NCBI RefSeq assembly: GCF_006538745.1
Contig: NZ_BJLR01000007.1
Span: 1-64,000 of the forward strand
Reading direction: 5' to 3'
Length of the DNA: 64,000 nt
DNA from: Cellulomonas cellasea
GTDB lineage: Bacteria > Actinomycetota > Actinomycetes > Actinomycetales > Cellulomonadaceae
Below the pieces are notes generated by a model. The model was not told the DNA's origin. It saw only the letters and a list, made by a program, of their open reading frames with translations, and ran no database searches. This document shows, one piece after another, positions 25,723 through 35,192 of the stretch; the stretch's first letter is position 1, and each line of letters opens with the position of its first letter. The translations under genes and the position numbers were made by a program.

Positions 25723-26010
25723 ACCTCTCGTCGACCTCCGCCGGTCGATCCGGCGCCCCGTAGCGCCTGAGCGCCCTGCGGGGACCGTAGTGCCTGGTGG
25801 CACCGCCCCACAGTCCTCCGATCGGGTCATCTTCGGCCGTTTTCACCCGATTTGTCCCGTCCCGGGCTATTGGCCGGCCACGACTCACCCGCGTGGGGGC
25901 CTCGCGCGCGCAGAGGAGCGGAGGAGGAGGTGTGCAGGTCGCGTGGAGACGGTCGCCCGCGCCGTGGTCCCGACGACGCGCCGTCAGCCGCCTCACGTAC
26001 CCTACGGATC

Positions 26011-28440
26011 ATGGCTACCTCTGTGCGCGGCCGTCAGGTCAACGCGTTCCAGGCGCTCGCGCTCCTCCTCGCGTTCGTCCTCATGGCCGCCGTCGGTGGT
26101 CTGCTCGCCGCGGGGCTCATCCTGCCCGCGGTCGCCGTCACCAACGGCGCGACCGACCTCACGGTCACCGCGTTCGACGACCTGCCCTCCGAGCTCGGCG
26201 CGCAGCGCCCGCTGTCGGAGAAGTCGACGATGCTCGCGGCCGACGGCTCGGTGCTCGCGACGTTCTACGACGAGAACCGCATCGTCGTCCCGCTCGACCA
26301 GATCGCGCCGATCATGCGCCAGGCGGTCCTCGCGGTCGAGGACAAGCGGTTCTACGAGCACGGTGGCATCGACCCCACCGGCATGGCGCGCGCGACGGTC
26401 AAGACCCTCCTGAGCGACCAGAAGGAGGGCGCGTCGACGCTCACGCAGCAGTACGTCAAGAACGTGCTCATCGAGAAGGCCAAGCGTGAGGACGACCGCG
26501 AGGCCCTCGAGGCCGCCCGCACCGCCGAGGGCGCCGAGGGCATCAGCCGCAAGCTCCGCGAGGCGAAGCTGGCCATCGCGCTCGAGAAGAGCATGCCGAA
26601 GGACCAGATCCTCGAGAACTACCTCAACATCGCGCAGTTCGGGATCGCGATCTACGGCGTCGAGACCGCGGCGCAGTACTACTTCAGCAAGCCGGCGGCG
26701 GAGCTCAACTACCTCGAGGCCGCGACGATCGCCGGGATCACGCAGGCGCCCACCAAGTGGGACCCCGTGAAGAACCCGGCCGACGCGACGAACCGCCGGG
26801 CGACGGTCCTGGGCCTCATGCTCGAGCAGAAGCTCATCACGCAGGAGGAGCACGACGCGGGGCTCGCGACGCCCCTCGAGGCGACGCTCCGTGTGCAGCC
26901 GACCAAGCTCACGTGCGCCGCGGCGAGCGACGTCGTGCCGGGCGCCGGGTACTTCTGCGACTACGTCACCAAGGTCATCGTCAACGACCCCGCGTTCGGC
27001 GCGACACCGGAGGAGCGCGAGGAGCTGCTGTACCGCGGCGGCCTGACGATCCGCACGACGCTCGACCCCCGCGAGCAGGCGATCGCCGACGCCGAGGTCA
27101 AGGCCGGGATCCCGGTCGACGACCCGTCGAACGTCGCGTCGGCCATCAGCGTGGTCGAGCCCGGCACCGGCCAGATCAAGGCGATGGCCCAGAACCGGAT
27201 CTACTCCCCCGCGGGCGAGGCCGAGGGCCAGGCGCGCCAGACGGCGGTCAACTACAACACCGACCAGGCGTACGGCGGCTCCGCCGGCTTCGCGCCCGGC
27301 TCGACGTTCAAGCCGTTCACGCTCGTGCAGTGGCTCAAGGAGGGCCACAGCCTCAACGAGTCCGTCAACGCCCAGCCGCTCGAGTACCCGATGACCGAGT
27401 TCAACTCCTCGTGCGTGAACTTCCGCGGCTCGACGCCCCCGACCTACAAGTTCGGGAACGCCGAGAACAACTCGCGGCACGTCATGTCGGTCCTCGACGC
27501 GACCAAGAACTCCGTCAACTCCGGCTACATCGCGATGGCCAAGGACATCGACCTCTGCGGCGTCATGCAGACGGCGAAGGAGCTCGGCGTGCACACCGGG
27601 ACGGGCGGCGACCCGACAGTCGTGCCGGCCAACGTCCTGGGCACCGACTCGGTGGCGCCGCTCACGATGGCGTCCGCGTTCGCGACGTTCGCGTCGGGCG
27701 GCACGTACTGCGCGCCGGTCGCGATCACGAGCGTGCAGGACGCGAACGGCGCGGAGCTGCCCATCCCGTCCGCGAACTGCCGCCGGGTGCTCGACGAGCG
27801 CATCGCGAACGCCATGAACTTCGCGCTGAGCAACGTGTGGTCAGGCACCGCGAAGTCCGTCGGTGAGCCGCCGTTCCCGGCCGCCGGCAAGACGGGCACG
27901 ACGAGCCGCAACGAGAACACGTGGTTCGTCGGCTACACGCCGCTGCGCGCCGCGGCCGTCTGGGTCGGTTTCAGCGAGGGGTTCATCCCCGTGCAGAACA
28001 TCACGGTGAACGGCGAGTTCGTGAAGTACATGTTCGGGTCGACCGTCGCCGCGCCGACGTGGAAGCGGTACATGGTCCGGGCGCTCGAGGGCGTCGAGGT
28101 CCCCGGCTTCGCGGGCCCGTCCAACGACGAGCTCTACGGCAAGCGCGTCGGCGTCCCGAGCGTCGTCGGCTGGGACGCCGGCGAGGCCAGCCGCCGCCTC
28201 GAGCAGGCAGGCTTCCGCGTGAGCATCGACCCGAACCAGGTCCCCTCGTTCCAGGGCGCCGGACGCGTCGCCGCGCAGTCGCCGAGCGGTGACGCCCCGG
28301 CCGGCTCGACGATCACGCTCCAGCTGTCCAACGGGCAGCAGCCGCAGGGCGGCGGTCAGGGTGGCGGGCAGCCGGCCCCGGGCCCGGGTGGGGGCGGCCA
28401 GCCGAACCCGGGCAACGGCCAGGGCAACGGGCGTCCTTGA
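26011..28440 (+). CDS. ponA: Class A penicillin-binding protein with PASTA domain (PonA2/PBP1-like)
   Basis: An 809-residue bifunctional peptidoglycan synthase. One membrane anchor (about 13-43) is followed by the GT51 glycosyltransferase with catalytic EDKRFYEHGGID and GASTLTQQYVKN, then the transpeptidase with S431-T-F-K, SVN near 501 and K627-T-G. A single PASTA domain occupies about 710-775, followed by a Gly/Gln/Pro-rich tail. No Shine-Dalgarno precedes ATG 26011; TACCCT lies 7 nt upstream, suggesting a leaderless mRNA. Orthologous to Rv3682 by order and domain content. Its stop overlaps the phosphoesterase start. Confidence 0.95.
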   Translation: MATSVRGRQVNAFQALALLLAFVLMAAVGGLLAAGLILPAVAVTNGATDLTVTAFDDLPSELGAQRPLSEKSTMLAADGSVLATFYDENRIVVPLDQIAPIMRQAVLAVEDKRFYEHGGIDPTGMARATVKTLLSDQKEGASTLTQQYVKNVLIEKAKREDDREALEAARTAEGAEGISRKLREAKLAIALEKSMPKDQILENYLNIAQFGIAIYGVETAAQYYFSKPAAELNYLEAATIAGITQAPTKWDPVKNPADATNRRATVLGLMLEQKLITQEEHDAGLATPLEATLRVQPTKLTCAAASDVVPGAGYFCDYVTKVIVNDPAFGATPEEREELLYRGGLTIRTTLDPREQAIADAEVKAGIPVDDPSNVASAISVVEPGTGQIKAMAQNRIYSPAGEAEGQARQTAVNYNTDQAYGGSAGFAPGSTFKPFTLVQWLKEGHSLNESVNAQPLEYPMTEFNSSCVNFRGSTPPTYKFGNAENNSRHVMSVLDATKNSVNSGYIAMAKDIDLCGVMQTAKELGVHTGTGGDPTVVPANVLGTDSVAPLTMASAFATFASGGTYCAPVAITSVQDANGAELPIPSANCRRVLDERIANAMNFALSNVWSGTAKSVGEPPFPAAGKTGTTSRNENTWFVGYTPLRAAAVWVGFSEGFIPVQNITVNGEFVKYMFGSTVAAPTWKRYMVRALEGVEVPGFAGPSNDELYGKRVGVPSVVGWDAGEASRRLEQAGFRVSIDPNQVPSFQGAGRVAAQSPSGDAPAGSTITLQLSNGQQPQGGGQGGGQPAPGPGGGGQPNPGNGQGNGRP

Positions 28441-29426
28441 TGCCGGCCGGGACGGCGCGGGCCCTCGGCGGGCTCGCGCTGGGCGGCGTGGGCGCGCTCG
28501 CGTGGGCCTCGCTCGTCGAGGTGCGCTGGTACGTGCTGCGTGAGGTCACGGTGCCCGTGCTGCCCGCGGGCGAGGCACCGCTGCGCGTCCTGCACCTCGC
28601 GGACCTGCACCTCGTGCCGGGCCAGCGCCGCAAGGTCGACTGGGTGCGCGACCTCGCGTCGCTCGACGCCGACCTCGTGATCGACACGGGCGACAACTGG
28701 GCGCACCTCGGGGCCATGGGCCCGCTGCTGTACGCGCTCGAGCCGCACCTCGCCAAGCCCGGCGCGTTCGTCCTGGGGTCGAACGACTACGTCGCGCCCA
28801 TCCCGAAGAACCCCGGGCGCTACCTCCTGCCCGACTCGCGCGGCGCGCGGCACCCGAGCCCGACGGAGCTGCCCTGGCGCGAGCTCGCGGCCCGCTTCCG
28901 TTCCGCGGGCTGGAAGGACCTGACGAACCGGCGCGACACGATCGACGTGGCCGGGCGGCGGATCTCGCTCGTCGGGGTCGACGACGCCCACCTCGACCAG
29001 GACCGCTTCCCGGCGGCCGGCGGCGCCGACGACGCCCGCACCGACGCCTCACGCGCGGGCGGCACACGCACCGACGCCTCGCGCGCGGGCGGCACCGCGG
29101 TCGACCTGCACGTCGGCGTCACGCACGCCCCGTACCGCCGCGTGCTCGACGCGATGCACGCCGACGACGCCGACCTCGTCATCGCGGGGCACACGCACGG
29201 CGGCCAGCTTGCGGTCCCGCTCTACGGCGCCCTGGTCACGAACTGCGACCTCGACCGGAGCCGCGCGAAGGGCCTGCACGGCTGGCCCGGCCCGCGCCCG
29301 GACCGCCCGGGCGGCGACGGGTCGACGTGGCTGCACGTCTCTGCGGGGCTCGGGACGTCGCCGTACGCGCCAGTCCGGTTCGCGTGCCGCCCCGAGGCGA
29401 CGCTGCTCACCCTCGTCGCCCGCTGA
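28440..29426 (+). CDS. Membrane-anchored metallophosphoesterase (Rv3683-like)
   Basis: A 328-residue calcineurin-like phosphoesterase. A hydrophobic N-terminus (about 5-25) anchors it. Metal-binding motifs are HLADLHL (D-x-H), DTGDNWAH, GSNDY, GVTHAP and GHTHGGQL in family order. ATG 28440 shares a base with the ponA stop (TGATG), so translation is coupled; a role in envelope biogenesis is plausible from this fixed neighbourhood. A duplicated 10-residue insert (TDASRAGGTR/TDASRAGGTA) lies between the motifs. Confidence 0.92.
   Translation: MPAGTARALGGLALGGVGALAWASLVEVRWYVLREVTVPVLPAGEAPLRVLHLADLHLVPGQRRKVDWVRDLASLDADLVIDTGDNWAHLGAMGPLLYALEPHLAKPGAFVLGSNDYVAPIPKNPGRYLLPDSRGARHPSPTELPWRELAARFRSAGWKDLTNRRDTIDVAGRRISLVGVDDAHLDQDRFPAAGGADDARTDASRAGGTRTDASRAGGTAVDLHVGVTHAPYRRVLDAMHADDADLVIAGHTHGGQLAVPLYGALVTNCDLDRSRAKGLHGWPGPRPDRPGGDGSTWLHVSAGLGTSPYAPVRFACRPEATLLTLVAR
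29037..29096. repeat. In-frame 30-bp tandem duplication in the metallophosphoesterase gene
   Basis: Two copies beginning CGCACCGACGCCTC differ at two positions and encode a 10-residue unit twice. They fall in a variable loop between conserved motifs, so the fold should tolerate the insert. Confidence 0.85.
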
Positions 29427-29453
29427 CCGGCCCGCGGCCCGTCGTCCCTCGCC

Positions 29454-31850
29454 TCAGGACAGCGGGCGCCCCGCGAGCCGCCACAGCACCGTGACGAACG
29501 CCTGGGCGACCGCACGGGCCTCGCCGCCGAGCTCGCGCCGGCTCGTGACCGCGGCGCTGCGCTCGCCGGGTCGCCGGGTGCCCGAGAACTGCGCGACCGG
29601 CCCGTCGCGCCACGGGGTCCGCGTGTCGACGAGCGCCGCCACCGCGCTCCGGGCGGTCACGTGCCGGCCGCCGAAGCGCGCCTCGACGAACGCCGCGAAG
29701 CGCCACGTCGGGTCCGCCGCGGAGCGCACGAGGACCTCGCGCACCACGTCCGCCACGCCGCGCGCGGGGTCGGCCTCGCGGGCCCGGGCGACGAGGTAGG
29801 CGTCGACGTCCGCGACGAGGTCGGCGCGCGTGAGCGCACCGGTCCCGGTGCCGATCCGGTCGGCGAGCCAGGCGTTCGCGCCGCCGCGGGGCTCCGATCC
29901 CGCCTCGCGGGCCGCGGCGTACTCCGCCCAGAGCCCGACGAGGTCGAGGGCCCAGCTGCCGAGGTCGCCACGGCTCACCGTCGCCGGGTCGTCGGCGAAG
30001 CCCGCGATCGACCAGGCGCGGGCGCTCGCCGCGAGGTGCGCGAGGTCGCCGTCGTAGTCCGCGGGGTCGGCGGCGGGCGGCGGGGTCGCGAGGAACCGGG
30101 CCCGCGCCGCCGCGATCTCGGCGGCGGCCGGGTCGGGCAGCAGCGTCTCGGCGAGCGGGGTGTACGCCGCCCACGCCGGCGTCGCGTACCGGCCGGTCTG
30201 CGCGTGGTGCAGCACGAGGTCGTCGGTGTGGGTGCGCGCCTCGTCCGACGCGGCCCGGAGCGCGACCTCGGCCTCGAAGCGGAGCTGGGTCAGCGACCAG
30301 AACATCTGGTGGAAACCCGCGTCGTCGGTGCCGCGCGGGGTCTCGACGAGCCCGTCGGCGCCGACCGGCTCGGCGCGCGGGGAGCGGATGACCTTGTCGA
30401 TCGTCACGACGCCCGCCCCGGCGCCCACCGTGAGGGTCTGCACCTGGTCGTACGCCCACTGCGGCGGCAGCGGGAAGCCGAGGTTGCCGCTCCAGCCGCG
30501 CGACATGCCCGCGACGAACGCGCTGACGGCGAGCTCGCGGGCGCACACCCGGGCGCACACGTTCCGCGACCCGTACACCCCGACCCGGTACTCCCCCGCG
30601 CGGGCGGCGCCGATGCCCCGGTTCACGCCCTCGAAGTAGCGGAGCACGCGCGCGTCGATGTCGTCGTTCGTGGCGTCGTAGTCGACCGCGAAGTGGATCA
30701 CCGCGCCGGGCCGGAAGCCGAGCTGGCGGGCCCGGCGCGCGGCGGCGAGCCCGTGGCCGTAGCCGATCTCCTCGGTGAAGTACTTGGCTTCGTTGCCGAA
30801 CTCCTGGTAGATCGGGAAGGTCGTGAGGCCCGCCGCGAGCACGTCGTCGAGCTCGGCCCGCCGGTAGCGCTTCGTCGCGACGCTCATGTACCGCCCGACG
30901 GTCCGGTAGCCCGCGTCGTGCAGCGCGGCCGCCATGGGCGGCGTCAGGGGCGTCGAGGTGTCCGCCGCGGTGCCGGGGCGGTCCGGGTCGCCCGAGCTCA
31001 CGAGCAGCGAGGCCCACGTCGCGAAGTCCCCGACGCCGGTCGGCGCGAGCTGCACGAAGTCCTGGAACGCCGAGACCGCCCCCGACGTCCCGGCGCCGAA
31101 CGTGCCGTCGAGCGGGGTGTCGTGGCCGTTGCAGAGCAGCGCGCCCTGGAAGAGCCGGACGAACGCGCCGCGCTCGTCGGTGCTGCCCGGCTCGACGTAC
31201 GCGGGCCCGCGCAGGCCGGCCTGGGTCCCGGGGCCGAAGTTGCCGTTCGCGACGCCGTCGGCCATCCCGATCTCGTACTGCACGCCGAGCATGAGGCCGC
31301 GCTGGACGTCGCGCGCGTAGCGGCCGTCGCACGGGACGACCGCGAAGTCGAGCCGGCTCAGGTACCGGGCGTTGAGCCACTGCTGGAACGCCCGGACCGC
31401 GTCCCTGCCGCCCGGGACGGTCAGGTACGCGTCCATGCTGAGCAGGCTCTTCATGACCTTGACGTCGACCGCGGGCGTCGTGCCGGGCAGCCCGAGGTCC
31501 TGCAGGACGCGGACGACCGCGAGCGCGAGCGCGTCGTCGAACACCCCGTCGCGCACGTCGCCGCCCTGGTACCCCTTGCACCACAGCGCGCACCGCAGGA
31601 TCCGCACGACGTTCGACGCGGGGCTCTGCGGCGTCAGCGTCCCGACCTGGGCGGCGAACCGCGCGGTCGTCGTCGCCCCGAAGTTGTCGGAGAGGGCCGT
31701 GATGCCGAGCTCGACCTGGAGGCCGCGCGTGAGCGCGAAGACCGTGCGCCAGCCGGTGCGGCCGTCGACCTCGACCGGCGTGTAGCCGGGCACCCCGCCG
31801 TACGTCGTGTTGACCCAGGCCTGCGCCTCCTGGACCCAGAAGTCCGCCAT
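29454..31850 (-). CDS. DUF1906 glycoside hydrolase-like protein with peptidoglycan-binding repeats
   Basis: A 798-residue protein. The first ~300 residues contain several peptidoglycan_binding_1-like units (for example GVFDDALALAVVRVLQDLGL and DGTFGAGTSGAVSAFQDFVQ). About 302-492 is a DUF1906/Rv2525c-like TIM-barrel domain with FPIYQEFGNEAKYF, VIHFAVDYDATNDDI and YRVGVYGSRNVC. The last ~300 residues are helical and unassigned. DUF1906 proteins are thought to act on cell-wall glycans. GGAGGACGG precedes ATG 31850. No signal peptide is visible, which is odd for a wall-acting protein. It follows a Tat-exported protein by 17 bases. Confidence 0.85.
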   Translation of the reverse strand: MADFWVQEAQAWVNTTYGGVPGYTPVEVDGRTGWRTVFALTRGLQVELGITALSDNFGATTTARFAAQVGTLTPQSPASNVVRILRCALWCKGYQGGDVRDGVFDDALALAVVRVLQDLGLPGTTPAVDVKVMKSLLSMDAYLTVPGGRDAVRAFQQWLNARYLSRLDFAVVPCDGRYARDVQRGLMLGVQYEIGMADGVANGNFGPGTQAGLRGPAYVEPGSTDERGAFVRLFQGALLCNGHDTPLDGTFGAGTSGAVSAFQDFVQLAPTGVGDFATWASLLVSSGDPDRPGTAADTSTPLTPPMAAALHDAGYRTVGRYMSVATKRYRRAELDDVLAAGLTTFPIYQEFGNEAKYFTEEIGYGHGLAAARRARQLGFRPGAVIHFAVDYDATNDDIDARVLRYFEGVNRGIGAARAGEYRVGVYGSRNVCARVCARELAVSAFVAGMSRGWSGNLGFPLPPQWAYDQVQTLTVGAGAGVVTIDKVIRSPRAEPVGADGLVETPRGTDDAGFHQMFWSLTQLRFEAEVALRAASDEARTHTDDLVLHHAQTGRYATPAWAAYTPLAETLLPDPAAAEIAAARARFLATPPPAADPADYDGDLAHLAASARAWSIAGFADDPATVSRGDLGSWALDLVGLWAEYAAAREAGSEPRGGANAWLADRIGTGTGALTRADLVADVDAYLVARAREADPARGVADVVREVLVRSAADPTWRFAAFVEARFGGRHVTARSAVAALVDTRTPWRDGPVAQFSGTRRPGERSAAVTSRRELGGEARAVAQAFVTVLWRLAGRPLS

Positions 31851-31867
31851 CGTCCGTCCTCCCCCGC

Positions 31868-32914
31868 TCAGGTCGTGCCGCACGTGGCGGACTCGGCGTG
31901 CGGGGTGCCCGAGGACGTGAGGTCGCTCACGGAGTACCGGCCGGTCGCGCGCGGCGGGCGCGTCGCGTCGTCCAGCCCGGCGAGCGTCACGGTCGCGTAG
32001 TGCAGCCCGGCGACGTCGTGCGCCGAGCCGGTGGGCGTCACGTCGAGCGCGACGTCGAGGACCGCGTCCGCGGGGATCTGGTCACGCAGCTGCACGACCG
32101 TCCGCAGGAGGTCCCCCACACGCGTCGAGGAGACGTCGGCCAGCGCGCGGTCGACCGGGGTGCCGTCGAGGCGCAGCTCGGAGGCGGCCACCGCGGCGAC
32201 GAGCCGGGCGTCGAGGTCGACGGTGAGGCGGGCTCCCGCCGGGACGGGGCCGGGGCCGACGCCGGCCACACGGACGCCCACCGGGAACCGGTAGCTGCGC
32301 GCCGGACCGACGCCGCACGACGTCCACGCGGCGGCGAGCTCCGCGCCCCAGGGCTCGCGGGGCGTGGTCGTCGACACGTCGGCCCACCGGTACTCGCCGG
32401 CACCGCCCGTGAGCGCGAGGGCCAGCGGGACGACGCCGGGCAGGTTCTCCGCGGGGTACAGCGCGCGCGGCACGAGCGGCAGGAGCACGAGGGTCGGGGC
32501 GTCGTGCGGCGCGGCGTCCGGCGCGCTCGTCAGGGCGAAGCGCAGCTCGGTGGCCCCCTCGGCCGTGCGGTGCTCGGTGACCGGGACGGTCCAGACGCGG
32601 CCCGTGCTCGAGAGCATGACGTCGCCGCGGCGCGCGAGCAGCCGGGGATCGAACACCAGGACGCCCGCGAGCGCCGGCGTCGACGGGGTGAGCCCGCGCA
32701 CCTCGAGGACCCGCGGGACCTCGGCGAGCGTCTCGGCGGTGAAGCCGGCGTCGAACCAGCCCAGCGTCGTGGTCTCGACCGCGGTGGACGACCACGGCCC
32801 CGCTGCGGGTGCGGGCTGCGGCTCCCCGGCGTGGCCGTGCGCGCCCGTCGCGAGCCCGACCGCCCCGGCCCCGGCGCCGAGGACCGCGAGCGCGGTGCGA
32901 CGGGTGATGTCCAC
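31868..32914 (-). CDS. Tat-exported protein of unknown function
   Basis: A 348-residue protein. The N-terminus MDITRRTALAVLGAGAGAVG has a twin-arginine motif and hydrophobic core, with cleavage likely after the following ATGAHGHA. The mature part is beta-rich with no recognised motif; DPRLLARRGDVMLSS and LDARLVAAVAASELRLDG repeat a similar pattern, and two Cys occur near the middle and end. GAGGGGGGC precedes GTG 32914. It probably forms a two-gene unit with the DUF1906 protein, so a shared envelope function is plausible. Confidence 0.75.
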   Translation of the reverse strand: MDITRRTALAVLGAGAGAVGLATGAHGHAGEPQPAPAAGPWSSTAVETTTLGWFDAGFTAETLAEVPRVLEVRGLTPSTPALAGVLVFDPRLLARRGDVMLSSTGRVWTVPVTEHRTAEGATELRFALTSAPDAAPHDAPTLVLLPLVPRALYPAENLPGVVPLALALTGGAGEYRWADVSTTTPREPWGAELAAAWTSCGVGPARSYRFPVGVRVAGVGPGPVPAGARLTVDLDARLVAAVAASELRLDGTPVDRALADVSSTRVGDLLRTVVQLRDQIPADAVLDVALDVTPTGSAHDVAGLHYATVTLAGLDDATRPPRATGRYSVSDLTSSGTPHAESATCGTT

Positions 32915-33084
32915 GGTGCCCCCCTCGGGTCCAGGCCGGCGACGACGGTGTCGACGACAACGAGCGACGACCGGAGCCGCCGCGACGAAACACGGTGTCA
33001 GACGCCCACTGCATGAGGCAACCCTCATCGACGGTGCGTCGCGCCGGTTCCGCGGAGCGCGTAGTCGGGCGTCCCGGCGGCCGT

Positions 33085-33114
33085 TTCGACCTGCGCCTCC
33101 GACTCCGCTATCCT
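33085..33114 (+). promoter_or_regulatory. Promoter of tRNA-Pro
   Basis: TTCGAC (33085-33090) and TATCCT (33109-33114) are separated by 18 bases, and the tRNA begins 14 nt after the -10. This is a reasonable sigma-A promoter for a stand-alone tRNA gene. Confidence 0.55.
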
Positions 33115-33127
33115 GAGCAGGCTCAAC

Positions 33128-33201
<74 letters not shown>

Positions 33202-33212
33202 CCGGGTGAGAG

Positions 33213-33252
33213 CAGAGGGCCCCGACCAGCGGATGCTGGTCGGGGCCCTCTG
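33213..33252. terminator. Terminator hairpin after tRNA-Pro
   Basis: Perfect 18-base arms beginning CAGAGGGCCCCGACC with a GGAT loop. It lies between the tRNA and the convergent DUF4097 gene, so it can serve both. Confidence 0.85.
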
Positions 33253-33276
33253 TCGCGCTGCTCGGCGGCCGGCGCG

Positions 33277-34527
33277 TCAGCGCGGCCCGAGGTAGGACAC
33301 GGTGCCGCTGCCCGAGCGGATCGACACCGAGCGGGACGCCGAGGGGTCGGTCGCGGCCTCGACGACCTGCCGGCCGTCGGCGGTGGAGATCTCGAGCCGG
33401 ACCGGGGTGCCCGTGCCGTGCACCGTCACGGGGCCGTCGCTCGAGGACGCCTCGACGTTCCCCTTCACCGCGTCGACCGTGACCGAGCCGCTGCCGGAGA
33501 CGGCCGTGGCGTCGCCCGTGACGTCGCTCACGTCGACCTGGCCGTCGGACGAGCGGGCCTCGACCCGGCCCTTGGCGCCCGAGACCGTGACGTGCCCGCT
33601 GCCCGAGACCGCGAGCGCGTCACCGTCCGCGCCCAGCACCTCGACGGACCCGTCCGAGCTCTGCGCCTCGACCCGGCCGCCGGCGTCCGCGACCGCGACG
33701 CGACCGCTGCCGGAGCGGGCCACGACCTCGCCGTCGGTCTCCCGCACGTCGACCGACCCGTCGCTCGTGCGCGCGTCGACCGTGCCCTGCACGCCCGCGA
33801 CCTCGACGGCGCCGGACCCGGAGCTCGCGCGGACGTCGCCGCCCGCGTCGACGACGCGCACGTACCCGTCCGACGAGCGGGCCTCGACGGCGCCCGTCGC
33901 GTCGTGCACCTCCACACCGCCGGAGCCGGAGACCGCGAGCACGGTCCCGTCGATGCCGTCGACCGACACGCTGCCGTCCCCCGAGCTCAGGTCGACGTCG
34001 CCCGCGATCCCGGACGCCACGATGCTCCCGGAGGAGGACCGCACGACCACCTGGGTGGCCTCGGGGACCCGCACGTCGAGGCCCGCCGTGCAGCTCCCGA
34101 ACCAGGTGCGCGTGCACAGGTGCTGCACCACGAGGCGGTCGCCCTGCAGCCGCCCGTCGAGCACGGGGTCGGCGAACCCGGAGCGGCTGCGCGCCACGAC
34201 CTCGACCTCCCCGGTCCCGACGGTCACCTCCACCGGGCCGTCGGCGACGAGCTCGACGACGCCGGCGGGCGCGAACTCCCGCTGCTCCGTGGCGGTGCTC
34301 TGCCCGACCTGGTCGGCCGCCTGGAAGGCCGCGAGCACCAGCAGCCCTCCGCCGACGAGCCCGCCGGCCCAGGTGAGCGCCCGGGCGCCCGGCCCGCGCG
34401 GGGATGGTGCGGGCGGCAGCGCCGTCGGCGGGTTCGGGCCACCGGGCGGCGGTGCGTCGGGGGTGCGGGGGGCGGCGTCGCGCGGGAGCACCGCGGTGTC
34501 CGCGAGCGGCTCGTGGTGCGTGGTCAT
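33277..34527 (-). CDS. DUF4097 membrane-anchored beta-repeat protein
   Basis: A 416-residue protein. A Pro-rich cytoplasmic N-terminus (1-48) and one membrane helix (about 51-70) precede an extracellular array of about a dozen ~20-residue repeats alternating SGSG-x-V-x-V and RSSDG-x-V-x-V units, the form of a DUF4097/adhesin-like beta-solenoid. A CTRTWFGSCTAG pair could form a disulphide. Its ATG overlaps the response-regulator stop by four bases (ATGA), so it is the third gene of the two-component operon. It may be the output or a sensor of envelope state. Confidence 0.88.
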   Translation of the reverse strand: MTTHHEPLADTAVLPRDAAPRTPDAPPPGGPNPPTALPPAPSPRGPGARALTWAGGLVGGGLLVLAAFQAADQVGQSTATEQREFAPAGVVELVADGPVEVTVGTGEVEVVARSRSGFADPVLDGRLQGDRLVVQHLCTRTWFGSCTAGLDVRVPEATQVVVRSSSGSIVASGIAGDVDLSSGDGSVSVDGIDGTVLAVSGSGGVEVHDATGAVEARSSDGYVRVVDAGGDVRASSGSGAVEVAGVQGTVDARTSDGSVDVRETDGEVVARSGSGRVAVADAGGRVEAQSSDGSVEVLGADGDALAVSGSGHVTVSGAKGRVEARSSDGQVDVSDVTGDATAVSGSGSVTVDAVKGNVEASSSDGPVTVHGTGTPVRLEISTADGRQVVEAATDPSASRSVSIRSGSGTVSYLGPR

Positions 34528-35192
34528 GGTCGGTCTCCTCCGATGGGGGCGTGCTCGAGCCAGCGCAGGACCGCGAGCACGCGACGGTGGTCGTCACCGT
34601 CGGGGGCGAGGTCGAGCTTGGTCAGGATGGACGTGACGTGCTTCTCCACGGCGCCGAGGCCGATCACGAGACGTTCGGCGATGGCCGCGTTCGAGCGGCC
34701 CTCCGCCATGAGGCCCAGGACGTCGCGCTCCCGCGCCGTCAGGGCGTCGAGCCCGGCGCGCCGGCCGCGGGCGAGCAGCTGCGCGACGACCTCGGGGTCG
34801 ATCACGGTGCCGCCCCCGGCGACCCGGCCGACGACGTCGAGGAACTCGTCGACGTCGGCGACGCGGTCCTTCAGGACGTAGCCGAGCGCGCGCACGTCCC
34901 CCGCGAACAGCTCGGCGGCGTAGCGCTGCTCGACGTACTGGGAGAGCACGAGCACCGGGAGCCTCGGGTGGATGCTGCGCAGGTGGACGGCGGCGCGCAG
35001 GCCCTCGTCGGTGTGCGACGGCGGCATCCGGACGTCGGTCACGAGCAGGTCCGGCAGGGCGTCGGCGCGGCTCATCGCGGCGACGAGCTCGTCGGCGGTC
35101 TTGTGGGGGGTCACCTGGTGGCCCTCAGCCTCGAGGAGCCGGGTCAGGCCGTCCAGCAGGAGGACGGAGTCCTCGGCGATCACGATGCGCAC
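34524..35192 (-). CDS. NarL/LuxR-type response regulator
   Basis: A 222-residue regulator. The receiver has the acidic pair in IAEDS, phospho-acceptor Asp53 in LVTDVRMPP and the Lys in YVLKDRV. The C-terminal LuxR HTH reads LTARERDVLGLMAEGRSNAA then VIGLGAVEKHVTSI. GTG 35192 with GGAGGTGCC upstream overlaps the kinase 3' end by 13 bases. It is the cognate partner of the adjacent kinase and probably controls its own operon, including the DUF4097 gene. Confidence 0.95.
   Translation of the reverse strand: MRIVIAEDSVLLLDGLTRLLEAEGHQVTPHKTADELVAAMSRADALPDLLVTDVRMPPSHTDEGLRAAVHLRSIHPRLPVLVLSQYVEQRYAAELFAGDVRALGYVLKDRVADVDEFLDVVGRVAGGGTVIDPEVVAQLLARGRRAGLDALTARERDVLGLMAEGRSNAAIAERLVIGLGAVEKHVTSILTKLDLAPDGDDHRRVLAVLRWLEHAPIGGDRP

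Noticed and set aside
25852-26010. Upstream extension of ponA to an earlier start
   Set aside because: The added residues are Arg/Pro-rich and unlike any PBP N-terminus, and a leaderless -10 lies directly before ATG 26011.
12922-32914. Prophage remnant suggested by tail-fibre-like and peptidoglycan-binding proteins
   Set aside because: No integrase, capsid, portal or terminase genes and no attachment sites were found; the genes between are ordinary chromosomal ones.
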